64,000 nucleotides of DNA. It comes from Callaeas wilsoni. Its lineage: Eukaryota; Chordata; Aves; Passeriformes; Callaeidae. The first letter of the stretch is position 1, and each line of letters opens with the position of its first letter. Below, piece after piece: positions 24,925 to 38,848 of the stretch. The stretch covers positions 124,001 to 188,000 of the forward strand of contig VWPU01001241.1 of assembly GCA_013398955.1 (NCBI GenBank), in the 5' to 3' direction. The translations under genes were made by a program, and so were the position numbers. Under the pieces are notes generated by a model. That model was given only the letters and a program-made list of their open reading frames with translations. It searched no databases and was not told the DNA's origin.

Positions 24925-26870
24925 GTGTTTACGAATATTAGTAATTGGTCAAAGTCACACTTTGGTCTTAAGTAAACAGAACAAAAGAAGAGTCTTCTGC
25001 TATTATATGTGGAAGGAGGAAATGGATAAAAATGGATTGGTATTTTGTATTGGTGGTAAATTGAGTAAATAATTGGTCTAAAAGGGTTTGACTCAAACAT
25101 TAAAACTTATCATTTTACGTTTTCTTGCTTTTTCAGCGCATTGAATTAAGTTTTAATCACTGATTACAAATGAAAAATTGAGCCATTGTGCTAGTTTCAC
25201 ACTTGCAAGCTAGAGCAGACTACCTATGATAGCAGACATTTTCCATGGGATTCAGCTATTGACTTACTTTTGAAATAGCATTCTACACCTCCAGATTAAC
25301 TGTAAAGTAATATTTTTCAAAGCACAATTTCTGTATTAAAACTAGAGAGATTTCTGGCTTCCAAACCAACATTATGGAGTGGGCAAGATTATATTGAATT
25401 GAAAGAGCTTGAAAGAGAAATTACATAATTCAGCAGTTATTCCTATATAAGAATATTTACAGGAAATAACTGTCCATTTTAAATGTGCTAAACACAACCC
25501 AAGTTCAATCCTAAAACAGCAAATACCAACACTGTGCAACACAAACATTGAAATTGTCTTGCTGGGATCTTTGCTTAAAATAATTCACCAATGCAGACAT
25601 CTGAAACCCAAATTATGATACATTTCTTTAATGTTGTTTATCACACAGACTCCAAGAGAGGAGTACAGCAAAATCAATCCATAAATACAGTCTATCAATT
25701 ACCAGAGATACTAGGACTCGTCTTTTAAAAGTCTTCAGTTTAGATCTATGATTGCAATAGCAAATAAAGTCTCATCTGAGCCCTTTCCTATTACATTTAG
25801 ATCTACATCTTAATTCCAGCAATCACCTGAAATAGTGGTAACTCTCATAGGCAGTAAAAAAAAAAAGGGAGGAATAGCATATCTTACACTCAACACGTCC
25901 AGATAATGGATCTCAAATAGAAGTGTAGGACATGGCAACTCAGAACCACTCCTAGCGCAAGGTGGAAGCATAGCAAGACAAAGGCCTTCATAATAAAAAT
26001 CCATTTTTTTCCTATGTATTACTTTCCTAGTCTAATGTCTAGTGATCATTTCACAGCAAAGAAGTTCAAATGAGAGAAAGATCCAAAGCTGACCTTGACC
26101 AGACTGGCAGTGCAACTTTTTAAAGAGGTTGAAGACCCTGTAATTACTAAACAAAAGGCAATCTATAAGATGAAACATTTATTTTCCTGACATTTTTTAC
26201 AAACTAATAAACTGAGTGATACTTTTTATAAATTTTGAGAGCTGTTATTTTTAGACAACCACAGCCATGTAGCAATTGATTATGCTTTTTTGTGGTTATT
26301 ATTGCTCGTTTTGTATGATTTTCAACCTGATAGTTGCTTCAAGCATTATAACTTTAAAATACATGTTTTCCACAAGAACAATTAGATTTTCTCTCTGATA
26401 TGCACTTTTCACGTTGATTTACTATTTCTACAGCTGCCTGAAGAGTCTTGTTTTGAGAGTGTTATTCTGGAATCCTGAGTCCTATTGATTTCAGAAAAGC
26501 TTTGGGTTTTCCTTCCCTTCCCACTCCTTTCCCAAAATATTCTAAAAGAGAAATGATCCGTGTTTCACTGACATATTTTTGGCTGCATCAGCTTCAGGAG
26601 CCTTGCAAGATTGTCAGGATATACCTCACCTGACTGTGTAAAATCGGTAACCTGAAATTTAAATAGATGAAAGAGCAGGAATTTCAACTGAGTAGGTAAA
26701 AAAACGCAGTCAATAATCTGTTTTGAAGTAACCTAGTTACAGATCTGTGCTTGATATGAAACTGTTCAAGTAAAATGAATTGAAACATACATTAAATTTG
26801 AAGAAGTTGTTGACACAACCTTTTCATTGTCATTAATGTAAATCAAACCTAAGAGGAGCCAAAACTTTGG

Positions 26871-26919
26871 GGGTTTGTTTGTTGTTTTGGTGGGGTTTTT
26901 GTTTGTTTGTTTGTTTTTT
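26871..26919. repeat. (TTTG)n-rich tract
   Basis: Interrupted GTTT/TTTG units with G-rich interruptions (tggtggggtttttg), about 49 bp in all. Confidence 0.88.
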
Positions 26920-28394
26920 AATCACACTTTAAACTTTATTGAAAGTAATAAATTACCTCTGGCCAAAAATGTATTTCACTTTGTGCCACCATTTCTCTAG
27001 AAATACTTTCTATGAAGTTGCTTCACTAATCTCTCACTGATGTGAGCTTTCTTAGCTTCAACTTCTTTCCAGTTACAGTTTGCTAACTCTTTGTAGCTAT
27101 AGACTAAGAATGCTATCTTGGTTCATATAGCTCTTGCTCAAGTTGATTAAACCTAAATCAGAACTACTAGTTTTGATTTTCTGTGGTTTTGATTTTCAAC
27201 CTACTGCTGCCATGACTGAAAGAATTTATAATTATCTTGCCTCTTCATTTTCATGGATAGCATTCTCCTCAATATTAATTGCAAGAAGATGAAATGTGAA
27301 AGAGATGAGATTTTCAGAACAAGAACCCAAGATTAGCAAAATACTGGATAGATAAAAGTTTTTATAGGAAAGCTATTTTAAGTAATCTGATGTCATAATG
27401 TACTACTAGGTAATCGAAAATCAATAAAATGTGACATAAACATGAAATGATTTCTAAATATTGCTTTGTAGTAAAACACTCAAAAATCTTTTTGCTACTA
27501 TGAATCAACAGTATTTTCAAAGATTTTTCTAAATCCAGTATTTCCTTACTTTTTAGTGTGGATTTTGAATATCCAAGAAAAAATTCTCTTTCCATATTCT
27601 ACACAATATCAGCCATTCAGACTATAGAAATTACACAGTCTATTGCTAATAAGCCAGATAAGACTTTTCATTGCATACTGAAGCTCCCAGCTAGCATTCA
27701 TTCATTTATCTGAATAGCATAAAGTTAGGCCTGTCCAAATCTCTCATCTTCTTTCAGAAATGAAATCTAGCATATATCTAACTTGTAAAAGGAAAAAGAC
27801 ATTAATCTGGGGCTTGACCCATTGTCCACTGAAGTCAAGAAAAAGATTAAATTATTTATAGTGGTTTTGAGATGAAGCTATTGACTATCTATAGATAAAT
27901 TTCCTGCACCAATTAAATAAGTACATATTGCTGATCGATTTAATTTGTTTTTTTCCTTCCTTAAGAAAGTAAAAATAAATCGGAATAATTTAGAACTTGT
28001 AACAATTTAAAATAAAATAATTTCAAAGTCATGGTTATAATTCAAGGCAAAGGTTTTATTTTTACAGAGCATTCTCCTATTTTACTTGCAAGAGTACTTT
28101 GCAGATAGACTAATCCGGGCAATTGAGAAATGACTGACTGCTGGAGTCCAGATTATGAATAGTATGCACAGAATTCTAAGGAGGAGGGCTTCATATTCAA
28201 TGATTCTCTGTCTAAAAAGGACATATAAATGTTTATATTCTATTTTTAGAAAACTTATAGCTTTATGGATTCACACTGTTGCTTCTTCTTTAAAGTACTG
28301 GATAACTTACTGTCCTAGCAGAAGAGTAGGTGACTATATTTTTGAGAATCATATGTGCCTTCATAAATACTCCCTTAAAATTTTTTAAAAATAT

Positions 28395-28409
28395 AAAAAA
28401 AAAAAAAAA
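28395..28409. repeat. A15 homopolymer
   Basis: Fifteen A residues within an A/T-rich region. Confidence 0.9.
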
Positions 28410-31115
28410 TCTCTTCATGGCTTTTATAAATTTCTTCTCTGATTCTGTACAATGTTCAGATATTGTTGTGTAACCTGACATGGCCTAAAATACTAAGGAA
28501 GGATTAAGACTATATCATTAAGATCTCTGTAGCTTCTTCTGTAATGGAGTTGTAATTTGCATGCACTCTAGATATTGTCTTTCACCCCTATACTCTTCTG
28601 GCTGGTAAAAAGTTTCAAATACTTTCTGTTTCTCTCTTTGTAAAAGGCACATTAGTCTATAACATACATGCTAATAACGTTCACAAGGTATATCAGTATG
28701 AACTATACTAGACAGAAAAAATACTGTAAACTGTATAACTTCATCAGAAACAGAAATTCTAACAAGCACCACACATCAGTTCAAATAAGAAGAAAGCTGC
28801 ATTCCGTGAGGGAGAGTAAGTACAATTAATGCAGCACATTGTCCATTCCATGCTGATGTTCCCAATACGGGAAATCTGCATTTTGGTTCTGTCTGTAAAC
28901 CCATTGCTTTCTAAGAATAAATATCACCCAAGTCCAAAATTTAATCTATTCCCAAAAGGATATAATAAAAGTGACAAATGTAATGTGTGGCAAAAAAAAT
29001 ACATTATTAATGTAGCTTCTAATTATAATTGTAATTTTAAGTCACCTCTTTGAAGCTCCATCTTGAAATTTTGCAGAACTGTTTCAGGTTGAAAAATTAC
29101 ATGTTGAAAATATGAAAAAGTTCCAGGGCAAGGATGGATGGGGAACTTGCTTTTGGGAGTATCTGTTGTGGGGTTTTGGTTTTGGTTTCCAGAAAATTGT
29201 AAGATGTAGCACACACTGAAATTAGGGAGAAATCGCTCTTTCTGTGGAGGAATTACTAAACTGGCTTAGCAGGCACACTTCAGACTGCAAGGTTCGACTG
29301 GCCAGGAAGGCCAGGAAGGCATGGAATGCAGCTGGAAACCTGCAGGTTATAAAGAGACTGAGGAGTGGCACAGAGAAAAATGGAGCAGATAAATGATAAT
29401 AGAGTTTTAATAAAAATTTAGGAAATAAAGCAAGTTAAAATGTCAATTAGTTAACAAGTCATAAGCCTGTAAGCACGGAATTGGTGAAGAGAAGTGTAAA
29501 AAATTTTAGTTGTTTATTTTTGGTTCTTATTTGCTTTGGGTTATTTTCTAATTCAAAAATGTAATATAACTTTTTTTTATTCTAATAAAATTTAAAGTTT
29601 CTATTTTAAATGTCTTTTGTACTGTAATTCACTGCAAAAAAAATATTACAGACTTATGCACTTCAAAGCTCTGCTTGACTGGAGGTCTTGTCAAAGTGAG
29701 AGAGTGAATGTTTTCGAAGAGGGGAGGCAGGAGATAAAGAACTGCTATAAATTCTTCAAAGTGAGAAAGATTACTAGATAGTTGTCACTTAGTTTAATAC
29801 TGGGCACCTTCATTTGTTATTTGGATTAATGCCTTGGGTGACAGTCCAGAAGATATACAAGTGGTAGGATTTAGACTGTTGTAAAAAATTCTGTAATGAA
29901 ATGGGGAATCAGACTCTGTACAAATCAGAGTGGTAGGAAAACACACATATTAGTAGGTGACCATGCACGCCTCCTAAGTGTGCACACACTGCATTTAAAT
30001 TCTAAAATGCAAATAAATGTAAAGTGCTGTATGTGGGCATTCTTATTCTAACCAACTATAAATTACATTTACATTAACAATAAGGACTTCAGCTAATGCA
30101 AAATACCAACCCCAAGGCAGTCAGTTGTCTATTGCTTGATGTTTTATCAGAATGTAATGTCTTAAACTAGAATTGTCTAATTCAGTCATAAACCACAGTA
30201 GTGACATACAGTTACTAATGAAACTATATCTTCACCAGGGCATGAAGAACAGTCTATACGACCGGGCTTATGAACTTTAAATTTAATACTTGTATGGGTT
30301 CATGAATAATGGCACCAGTTAATGAATTAGAAAACTATTTTATCCCTCAGAATTTACCTCTGTTCGATATTACAGGAATCCATGATGAGGCTGTGTAAAT
30401 TTTCCAACAGTCTGTACTGGAATTCTTAGTTTTCTGACAAATTATGGATTTTATATTATATACATGATACTTTCTCTGGTTGACAGAGCTCTAGTGAGTA
30501 CATCTTGAAAGTTTCCATGTAACTTTCCCTGCATGGCCTCAGTTTTGACAGCAGGCACACTGTGCTAACTCCGTGCCAGGCTCAGGAGTTATACAGATGT
30601 ACTGCCCTGCACACACTCTTATGCCCATCATCCCCTAGACAGGAAATAGCTGGGTCAGTGACTCATCAAATTACAATCAAATTAATTTGTACTTAGAACA
30701 GACCCATAGGCACCTACATTTTGCAGAGACTGACTTCTTTCAATAGCCTATTTTACATATTTAAATTAGAGATCTGAGTTTCATTACAACACTCCTAACT
30801 TCAGAGCATTATTCCCTGAGAAGCTGCCAAGAAAGTTGAAAGGTAACCTTAAGGACATGCTGTGTGTTAAACTGATGCTGTAAGCTTTGGAGAGTTTACT
30901 GGCTACTAAATATATGCAATTTTAATCCAGGAAAACTACTTGGTTCTTATGCAGCACATACATACTTACAAGTATCCATAGTAGCACTTTTATATCACAC
31001 ATTAATAATAAACTTCTCAAAACGTTAAAAAAATATTCAGGAATTTGTATTTACTTTAAATGAAGAGTCATCAGTATTAGTGACATTTGTGCACCTATAT
31101 GAATATCTTTAGTAC

Positions 31116-31238
31116 CTGTAAGTGATATGTTTGTGTTGCCATTTCTGTCCTGTTAACGCGTAGCGTTTCCGACGGATGTTAAATTTGGAGCTACCTCTTG
31201 TTTGGTCAGGCACGCCACATCGAGGTTTCTTCATCCAG
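31116..31238 (-). CDS. MMP16: MMP16 exon 3, cysteine switch and furin cleavage site
   Basis: Internal exon of 123 bp, phase 2 in and phase 2 out. It encodes the rest of the propeptide and the first residues of the mature enzyme. PRCGVPD (31205-31225) is the cysteine switch, whose Cys occupies the catalytic zinc in the latent enzyme. RRKR followed by Tyr (31163-31174) is the proprotein-convertase (furin) recognition site of membrane-type MMPs; cleavage there in the trans-Golgi gives the active mature N-terminus YALTGQKW. The acceptor is cttgcag before 31238. The donor is CAG|gtacta at 31116/31115, which is canonical GT but weak after position +3. The exon continues the frame from exon 2 (GA|C, Asp) and into exon 4 (AG|C, Ser). 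Confidence 0.97.
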
Positions 31239-33245
31239 CTGCAAGAAACAGCAACACCCAGTTAAAGCAACATGGAAGAAAAATCATAACCACTGCATCC
31301 ATCTAATAAAAACATGTATTCATCTGTATATATAATTTTATATAACATATAAACTAATAAAACAACAGACTGTTGGCGTTCTTTTAATTCAAGATACTGA
31401 AATATCTAACTTTTTCATACTATCAAGTTCTTCTAGCTTACTCTTTTTCACACAATGAAAAGTCTCTCATTGCAACTGTAAGCTCCTAATGGAGATATTT
31501 AACTCAGGAATTATTGCTAAAGAATATTTAATGTTCTGCATAAAATCAAGCTGAAAAAGTCTAAATCACATACAATAAAAATGACCATTGGAGAAGCACC
31601 AGACTTCCCAGAGAAGTGCTGTATTTCTACAGTGCTCTTCAATATTTCAATGTTTCCCAATATTTCAAAAACTTTAAATTTGCCAGCATTCAAAATACAT
31701 TATAATTAAGATGATATCTAATTCAAAAGCATAATTTCCACAGCAATATCCTTGAACTGTTTCTCACTTGTAATGTAAGGCACTATTTAGTTCAAACAAA
31801 ACACAGCTAAAGTTATTCTTTTATATGAGTTGAATGGCTGCAGGACAATTTACCATCAGGAAGAGAGTAAGACTGAAGTCTTTTACTGCATAAGTAAAAG
31901 ACAAATCTCCTCTGTTACTTTTTCCAGCTCATTGGACTATATTTCTATCAGGCCAAACAATTACTTATGTAAAAGCTGTAGTTTTCAAATGGTATTTACC
32001 AGAAGAGTAATCATACCCTATAGTCAGGCTTTCATGGATGAATTTCTGACCATTAAAGCGGCATTGTTTTGTAAATAAATGTACACACAGCAGCTGTATA
32101 TATGTGTGACTGGATGACAGAAAAGTAATTTGAAATGCCATCTCAGAAAGAGCATTCCCTTTAAAACATGCACAGGTAATAAAAAACTCCAAAAAAGCAA
32201 ACAGTCAACCATCAGCCTTACTTATTTTCATAAATGTGTATGAAGTGGGTTAAAAGTACAGTCTGACTTGTAACACTTCATATCTGCTGTTGCTATGGAT
32301 ATATAGCAAACTGCTTTTCAAAGACACACAAGTAGGTGTTAAGCTCACCAGCCTGTGGGAAAGTACAAAATTTTCTTGATAGTACCAAGATGGCACTGCA
32401 CCCCACTTGCACTGATAGGAGCTATAGAAGTGCCTGCAAAAACTCTGATGGGTGACAAATGTATTGAGTAATACAAGAGAGGAACCCAAAACTCATTAAT
32501 TTAACTCCCTTAACTGAAGACATTGACTTCACAATTACCTGTTTCAAATAAGAAACATAGAATGATTTGTTTTAATTTCTAGTCAGAATACTTATGCATG
32601 GCACATAAAACAGCTGATGTACAAGGAAAACAATCTTCTTTCTCTAGTGCCTGCAAAGACCATACTGCAAAAATCTAAAAACCCTTACCCCACCAGCGTT
32701 TGCTGAAACACCCTGCAACTTTACTTGAGGTTCCTTTGGTTTTTGAAATAAAATAACAATTCAACAAAGTAGACACTAGGGATTTTTGGGATGAAATATT
32801 ATTGAAAAGTTTAATTTGCTCTAATAATGAAAGAAAATGAAGGAAAGGAACAGGCTGCTGTTACAGACCAAAGGGCAATAATATTCTTCTTAGTAAAATG
32901 ATATATTTACACTTCATGAGATTAAAATTGGCTCAGACCTTTGAAAACTTTTAGACACCTTGTCAGTAATACTTTTTCACAGTGCATGTTAGATCAGTAT
33001 GCAGCATTTTAATGGTAGGGTATATATAAATCATGTTGTTGAAACTGCACACACACGCATTGCAGAAAAAGACATAAACATGACAAAAGATCAGTGTTCT
33101 CACCTTAAGGTGACATCCCTACATCAAGAGCAAGAAGCAAGGAATAAACCAAAACCCAATAACTACTATATTTTGTTAGAAACACTGTACAAAGATATTG
33201 TATAAAATATATAATATATCACTTATAGTTGTATCATTTTGAGGG

Positions 33246-33265
33246 CAATGACTTTAAAGTCATTG
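33246..33265. repeat. Perfect 20-bp palindrome
   Basis: CAATGACTTTAAAGTCATTG equals its own reverse complement with no spacer. It carries two TGAC/GTCA half-sites 8 bp apart, reminiscent of bZIP or nuclear-receptor half-sites, but no function can be read from the sequence. Confidence 0.9.
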
Positions 33266-35876
33266 AATTAGGCCTTCCCCCTCTCCGAAAAGTTTACATT
33301 ATGTATCTTAACTTATGGAGACCTATTTTAATAACAGGGTTTAGTCACTGGCAAGCTAGGGGCAAATAAGAGTAAATATTCTAAGTTCTGAATTTAAAAA
33401 TTAATCTTCAAAGCTATTGAAATAGTTTCTCAAGTCAAAAGATTCAATAATCTTACAGAAAATTCTGTTAATGTAAACACTTTTTCACACGTTAGAATTA
33501 ATATCAAAAGTCAAGAAGACTAGGTAACAAGGATTCAAAAGCCAACATTGTATTATCTTACTAGAACTACTGACAATTCTTTTTTAACCAAACAGAACAT
33601 AGCCCAAAATATCATGTTATGAAATTCAAGCAGTCACAATTTGTTCTTGCATTGATTTTGAAGTAGTATGTACCTATCAAGGACGTTATGCTTGTATCCT
33701 TATGGGTTTGGACAGGCAGGGGATGTTCCAAGTTGTTGTGCTGTCTGGACCATTAATGTTCTTACTGTTCTTACATGAGGTCTGGGACTGCAGTTCACAC
33801 AATATAAATCCAAATATAAATCAAATGGAAGACATTGCATGAGTGGTTCAGTAGCTTTTGGGAAATTATCTTCATGTAAAATTTAAGGAAAGATGCAATT
33901 TGCAGTCGAAGGGTTGGAACATTACCAAATCTATCACCTAGATCTTAGCTGAGCTAAGTTTAGATGTAGAATTTTAAACAAACTAGCACATGACTAATAT
34001 GGGAGCTCAGTATTTTCTAGCATAGAAATGAAGCAAAATGTCAACAACTTCAGGCACATAAATATTCCTTTTATTTCTTTAATATTTTTTTTCAACAGTA
34101 ATTGTTTTCACACTCACTGGGAGGAAGACTTCTGTTAGTAATAATCATTAATGCTCAAGACATTCCAGATACTTAGTGTATAATATGGTCTTCCCTTGGG
34201 GGAATTGACAAATAAAACATTGATTTCTATGTTCTTCCGAATATAGATTGTTTTAACATAATATGATCAAAGTCTTCTATGTTCCTGATTGTTTTTAAGA
34301 GTTTAATTTTTTGACATGTTTTTGAAATGTTCTGAAATATGTTTCATTTTTAAAAGGTTCATACAGGTAATGACTTTGCCTCTCTTTCACCACTTTGTTT
34401 TTGAACTTGTAGAAATCTTTTCTGCAGCAGCCCCTCAAAATTAATATTCTGTAAGTACTCAATAAAGAGGCTTAATTGTAACTAATGTTCTCTATCTGTA
34501 CACTATGTCACATCACATTCCTCTTCTAACTCCATTAGTTTGAATCTTGAGGATCTATATACACAAGGAAAATTTAAACATTTTAGACTCATAGCAAATC
34601 TAGAAAGATCAAAAGAAAAATATGCAGCAGAACTGCGATGCTCTTCCATACACAAAATACTGAACTTCTATCTCAAGCCAGTTGACTAACCATATTTTGT
34701 TCCGTGGTGGTTAGGAGGAAAAATCTCTTTCTGTCTTTTATTTTTCTAAAGGCTTCAGAAAAAACTTTTACCCTAACAGAGAATGAAAACATTAAAAACC
34801 ATACCTTTGGTTGAAGGCCTCAACAGCTTTATCCCTTATGAAAATTGCTGCTAAGGTTGCACAATGGTTTTGTTGTTGTTGGGGTTTGGGGGTTACTTTG
34901 GGCAGAGTTATAGCCAAAAAGGAAACTAAAAGGGAGGGTTCAACTTGACTTACTGCAACTTAGTGGCTAGACAAACTATAGAACCTCTATCTAAGAAAAA
35001 TACTAAATTATACCCTTAAACTTCTACTGAGGAGAAATAGGTATGATTTCTAAGCATCTTTGTTTTTACCTACTGTAGCCTGCTATTACAGGACTTTATT
35101 GATACTTGCTAAGTAATAGGAAACAGTCAAAGGGTGATGTAAGATATTCTATTTCAGCCCTGATGATTTCTTTTCAGGACTTCTCATTGGATATTTCCTG
35201 GGGTACAGACCTTATGTGTACTTTTGTACAAAAAAAATTTACTAATTTACTAAGAAAATAAACCACTGGATCAATTTCAACAGCTCAGAATTTACTTTGT
35301 GACCGATAGTTAATATATAAACAGCAGAGAGCATAAACTTGGTCAGAAGCTCATCTAAGCATTAAAATAAGCATATTTGCCATTTATGTATCAAGGATGA
35401 CATTAGAATAAAGTGAAAGTTTTGTTATTATTGCACAGATTTAGTCAGCATCCTATACATGACCATTCCGTCTTTATACCAAGAAGTTTGCAGTGTACTC
35501 CTCAAAAGTGCAAAACAAGTTCTGGGAATAAACATGTATAGCAGTTTTAAGAAAAGACAACAACTCATCTTTTTCTGCAATGTTTGTTTTAGGGATGCAG
35601 AAGACCAGGAACACCAACAGTGGGTCCAGTTTCAGAAGTGTCCTTTTTCATGAAACACTGACTGGTTTTGGTAATATGCAAATGAAATAGAGAAAATACT
35701 GTGTCACCCCATGCAAACATCAGACAGGATTTTCATTGGGTTAGCCATTGTCATGGTACTTGTATTCAGAACCTCCCTCATATTTTTACACCATCATAAG
35801 GATGTCTCTTCCTACCACTCACTCTTCCTTATTCCCAGCCATAAGTATGCATCATTCTTTCCAAAACACTTGAGGG

Positions 35877-35891
35877 AAAAAAAAAAAAAAA
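35877..35891. repeat. A15 homopolymer
   Basis: Fifteen A residues followed by GCGAAAACAAG; no element body is evident upstream. Confidence 0.9.
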
Positions 35892-37618
35892 GCGAAAACA
35901 AGTGAATGCTGAGTAGTAAGTAGGGAGAAGATGAATGCTGTTCATATTTATGCATACCAAAATACTCATTGAGGGATTATCTTTTCTTCAGAGCAGCAAA
36001 ATTGCCCCAGGAGACTTTTGATAGTGTTGCTGCTGTAGGACCTTATTTCTTTTTTAATACCCCCAAAGATGGTTCCTATCAAGTTGCTACCATAACTTTT
36101 TAAATTGTTTGTCCTTCTGAAGACAAAGAGGCACATCATAATCTCTTCTCAAGATGTGTCAAAGAAGCAGGTAAATCCTCACACACAAAATAAGAACATA
36201 CTTTTTATGAGGTTCCTGCTATATTTATTATTTGTAACACCAGCGTTGTTAGTTGTTACAGCATATTAATCCCAGAGAAAAAAATTATAAATGGTCACAT
36301 ATTTCTGACCTAAAGAGTATATATACTTTCTGTGTAGATGAAAGGGAAAATAATTTCAAAAATTTACAAAATAATGCCACAGATGAACAACTGAAAAACA
36401 ATCTAACCTTTATTATATAGTCATATCTCCCAGGAATATTCAGTGATGTGAACTGATGGTATCTTGAGGACAGAATTTAGTTAAAAATGAGGTTTTTGTT
36501 GTTTTGTTTTTTCAACACCAATGTAAGTGTTTAAGAATCAGACCTGTTCCTAACTTGATTCAAGTTAATGTGACTCCAAATATCTAAGTAAATGCAGCAT
36601 TCATCCAGCATGAGTTACATGTACGTAAGAATTGCAATGTATTAATGTATCTTTCTGTGTAGAAGAAAATCATGAACCAAAAGACCTCGAAGACTCAATA
36701 TTCACCACTTTCTAAGATTCATATTTTGGATTGCTGCATAGATGGATTGCTTCATCTCTTACATTGCATGCAGAGGTGAAGAAAACCTTGCTGGCCAAAA
36801 TGCCAAATTAGCAACATTAACCACCTCCATTTGAAATTAGAATTTTGAGCTGGTTGGTTTTTTTTCAGTTGTCCGGCTGATACTCTAAACTAGGAGATGG
36901 CCTCTGCTTTCCCTTAGGTTACCCCTTTCTGTCTTTTCTGTGCTGCTGTGAACAGACTTTTTTACTTTTTGTGAAATATGTTGTCTCTTACAAAGCTGCT
37001 AGTAACGTGTCTTTAAAAGGTTACTGGCAGCACTCTCTCCTCAAAGATCAATCACTGAAGCTCTATGAAGAGCATAGACTCTTCACCCTGCAGAATGGAC
37101 CATAAACATACTTTTGAGCATGGCTCTCTCACAAGGCATTTACTGCTATTGCACTGCATGGTCTAAATTTAAAGTTTAAATTCCTAAACTGAGAGATGTG
37201 TGATCAGCTCACCTCCCCTGAGGGAAGCCACAAAATCTGCTTTGTTTTATTGCTTTTCAATGCAATAGAGTATGTGTCAGGGGAATAAAATGATTTTTCC
37301 AATCCTGCCAGCACTTTGTGTAGTCTCTTCCCTAAACTCTAAATGATAGAAAAATCATTAATGTCAGCTACTTTACCATAAAAGAATAACAAAAGATGAC
37401 ACATCAGGTTGGAGGTGGTAAATCGGAAATGAAGGAGGATTTTTTTCCCCCCAAATAAGCATTTTAGAGCAGTAGAAGCATATTTCACTGAAGCAAATGT
37501 TGGATATGCAGTGACAGCACTATTGAGTTGTTGCTTGCTTTTCAAGAAAACTTTTTCTGAAATCACAAGATAATCTTTATCACAATTTAACTGAAATGAG
37601 TCCAACAAGCACTTCAAA

Positions 37619-38155
37619 TGAGAGAATCGGAGAATAGTTTAAGTTGGAAAAGACCTCTACAACCATTGATTCCAACCATTATCATGGCACTGCCAAAACC
37701 ACCATAAAACCATGCCCCTAAGAGCCACATCTACCCTTCCCTGGGCAGCCTCTTCCAATGCTTGACAACCCTTTAGGTGAAGAATTGTTTCCTAATATCC
37801 ACCTAAACCTCCCCTGGTGCAACTTGAGGCTTGTCCTGTCTCACCTGCGAGAAGGGGCTGACCCCTGCCTGGCTACAACCTCCTTTCAGGTAGTTGTAGA
37901 GAGTGATAAGGTCCCCCTGAGCCTCCTTTTTTTTAGGTTAAACAGCCACAATTCCCACAGCTGCTTCTCATAAGACTCGTGCTCCAGACCTTTCCCCACC
38001 TACGCTGCCCTTCTCTGGACATGCTCCAGCACTCCAATGTCCTTCTTGCAGTGAGTGAAGGGCCCAAAACGGAACACGAGATTCCAGGAGTGGCCACACC
38101 AATGTGTGGCCATGTACAGGGGCATGATCACTGCCCTGGTCCTGCTGTCTTAATC
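37619..38155 (-). mobile_element. CR1 LINE fragment, about 0.54 kb
   Basis: Reverse-complement CR1 with recognisable blocks: agaatagtttaagttggaaa at the 3' terminus, ccctgggcagcctcttccaatg, cttgaggcttgtcctgtc, cttctctggacatgctccag and ggagtggccacaccaatg. This is the longest CR1 copy in the window that lies in the gene's orientation. It extends into the 3' part of the former reverse-transcriptase region, but stop codons and indels break the frame. Open frames at 37758-37973 and 37979-38173 are fortuitous, running antisense to the element. Confidence 0.93.
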
Positions 38156-38848
38156 CCAGATATATTTTCTTAATTGTGTATTAATAGTCCCTGTTATTTC
38201 ATTTTTTTGGTACATTTTTAAAATTTAGCACAGTATAGAGTTGTGGAAAGTGTTCTTTAATAGCTCTGTTTTAGAAAGTTTCTCTGTGTCCATTCTGTCA
38301 CTAAAATCAGACACTGAGAGCCTGAAACAAATTCAGAGTTGCAAAGGGCATGCAAAACTAATTCAATCTTACTGCATGTCAAAATGACCACACCTGGTCT
38401 TTTGTTACAGGAAACCACTAAACAAATGGGCCAGTGGAGTCTGCCAAATTTAATAAATTAGAATAAAGAAATTTACACTAAAGATTTTCTAGTAAAAAAA
38501 AAAACTAACTGCTTCAACTGTGAAACATTTCATGGATGTTTGCCAGTTTCAAATACGTTTCTTCCTTTCCACAATGATAACCTCTTGGCCTTTACTTTAG
38601 GTAACCCTGTAACATCTTGTTTACAATCACTCGCCCAAAGGCAGACAGCATTCAGGCAGGTGATGACCTGTTACCACGAGACACAGAAGATGAAGAAAAT
38701 GAAAAGTCAAGGAAAGAGAGAAACAATTTAACTCCCCATCTGAAGCTGCAACACTATTTGGACAGTCCGGTTACACTGCTGCTTCCCAGTTCTATTTTAC
38801 CCTGCTTGAAACAGAAAAGTCAAGAGCAGTTCAGTACTGGTTACTTAC

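Larger units (their letters stand above)
22549..31115 (-). other. MMP16: MMP16 intron 3 (about 8.6 kb)
   Basis: AT-rich interval between exons 3 and 4, with donor gtacta (31115 downward) and acceptor tctttcag (22556-22549). It contains a T15 run (24910-24924), a TTTG-rich tract (26871-26919), an A15 run (28395-28409) and a denser, possibly conserved block at 24565-24835. No second gene or recognisable transposon is seen. Confidence 0.9.
31239..38848 (-). other. MMP16: MMP16 intron 2 (about 7.6 kb)
   Basis: Interval between exons 2 and 3, with donor gtaagt (38848 downward) and acceptor cttgcag (31245-31239). It contains a 0.5-kb CR1 fragment (37619-38155), a perfect 20-bp palindrome (33246-33265) and an A15 run (35877-35891). 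The rest is unremarkable AT-rich sequence. Confidence 0.9.

Noticed and set aside
37758..38173. Two consecutive plus-strand open frames of 71 and 64 codons
   Set aside because: They lie antisense within a CR1 fragment and have no protein identity.
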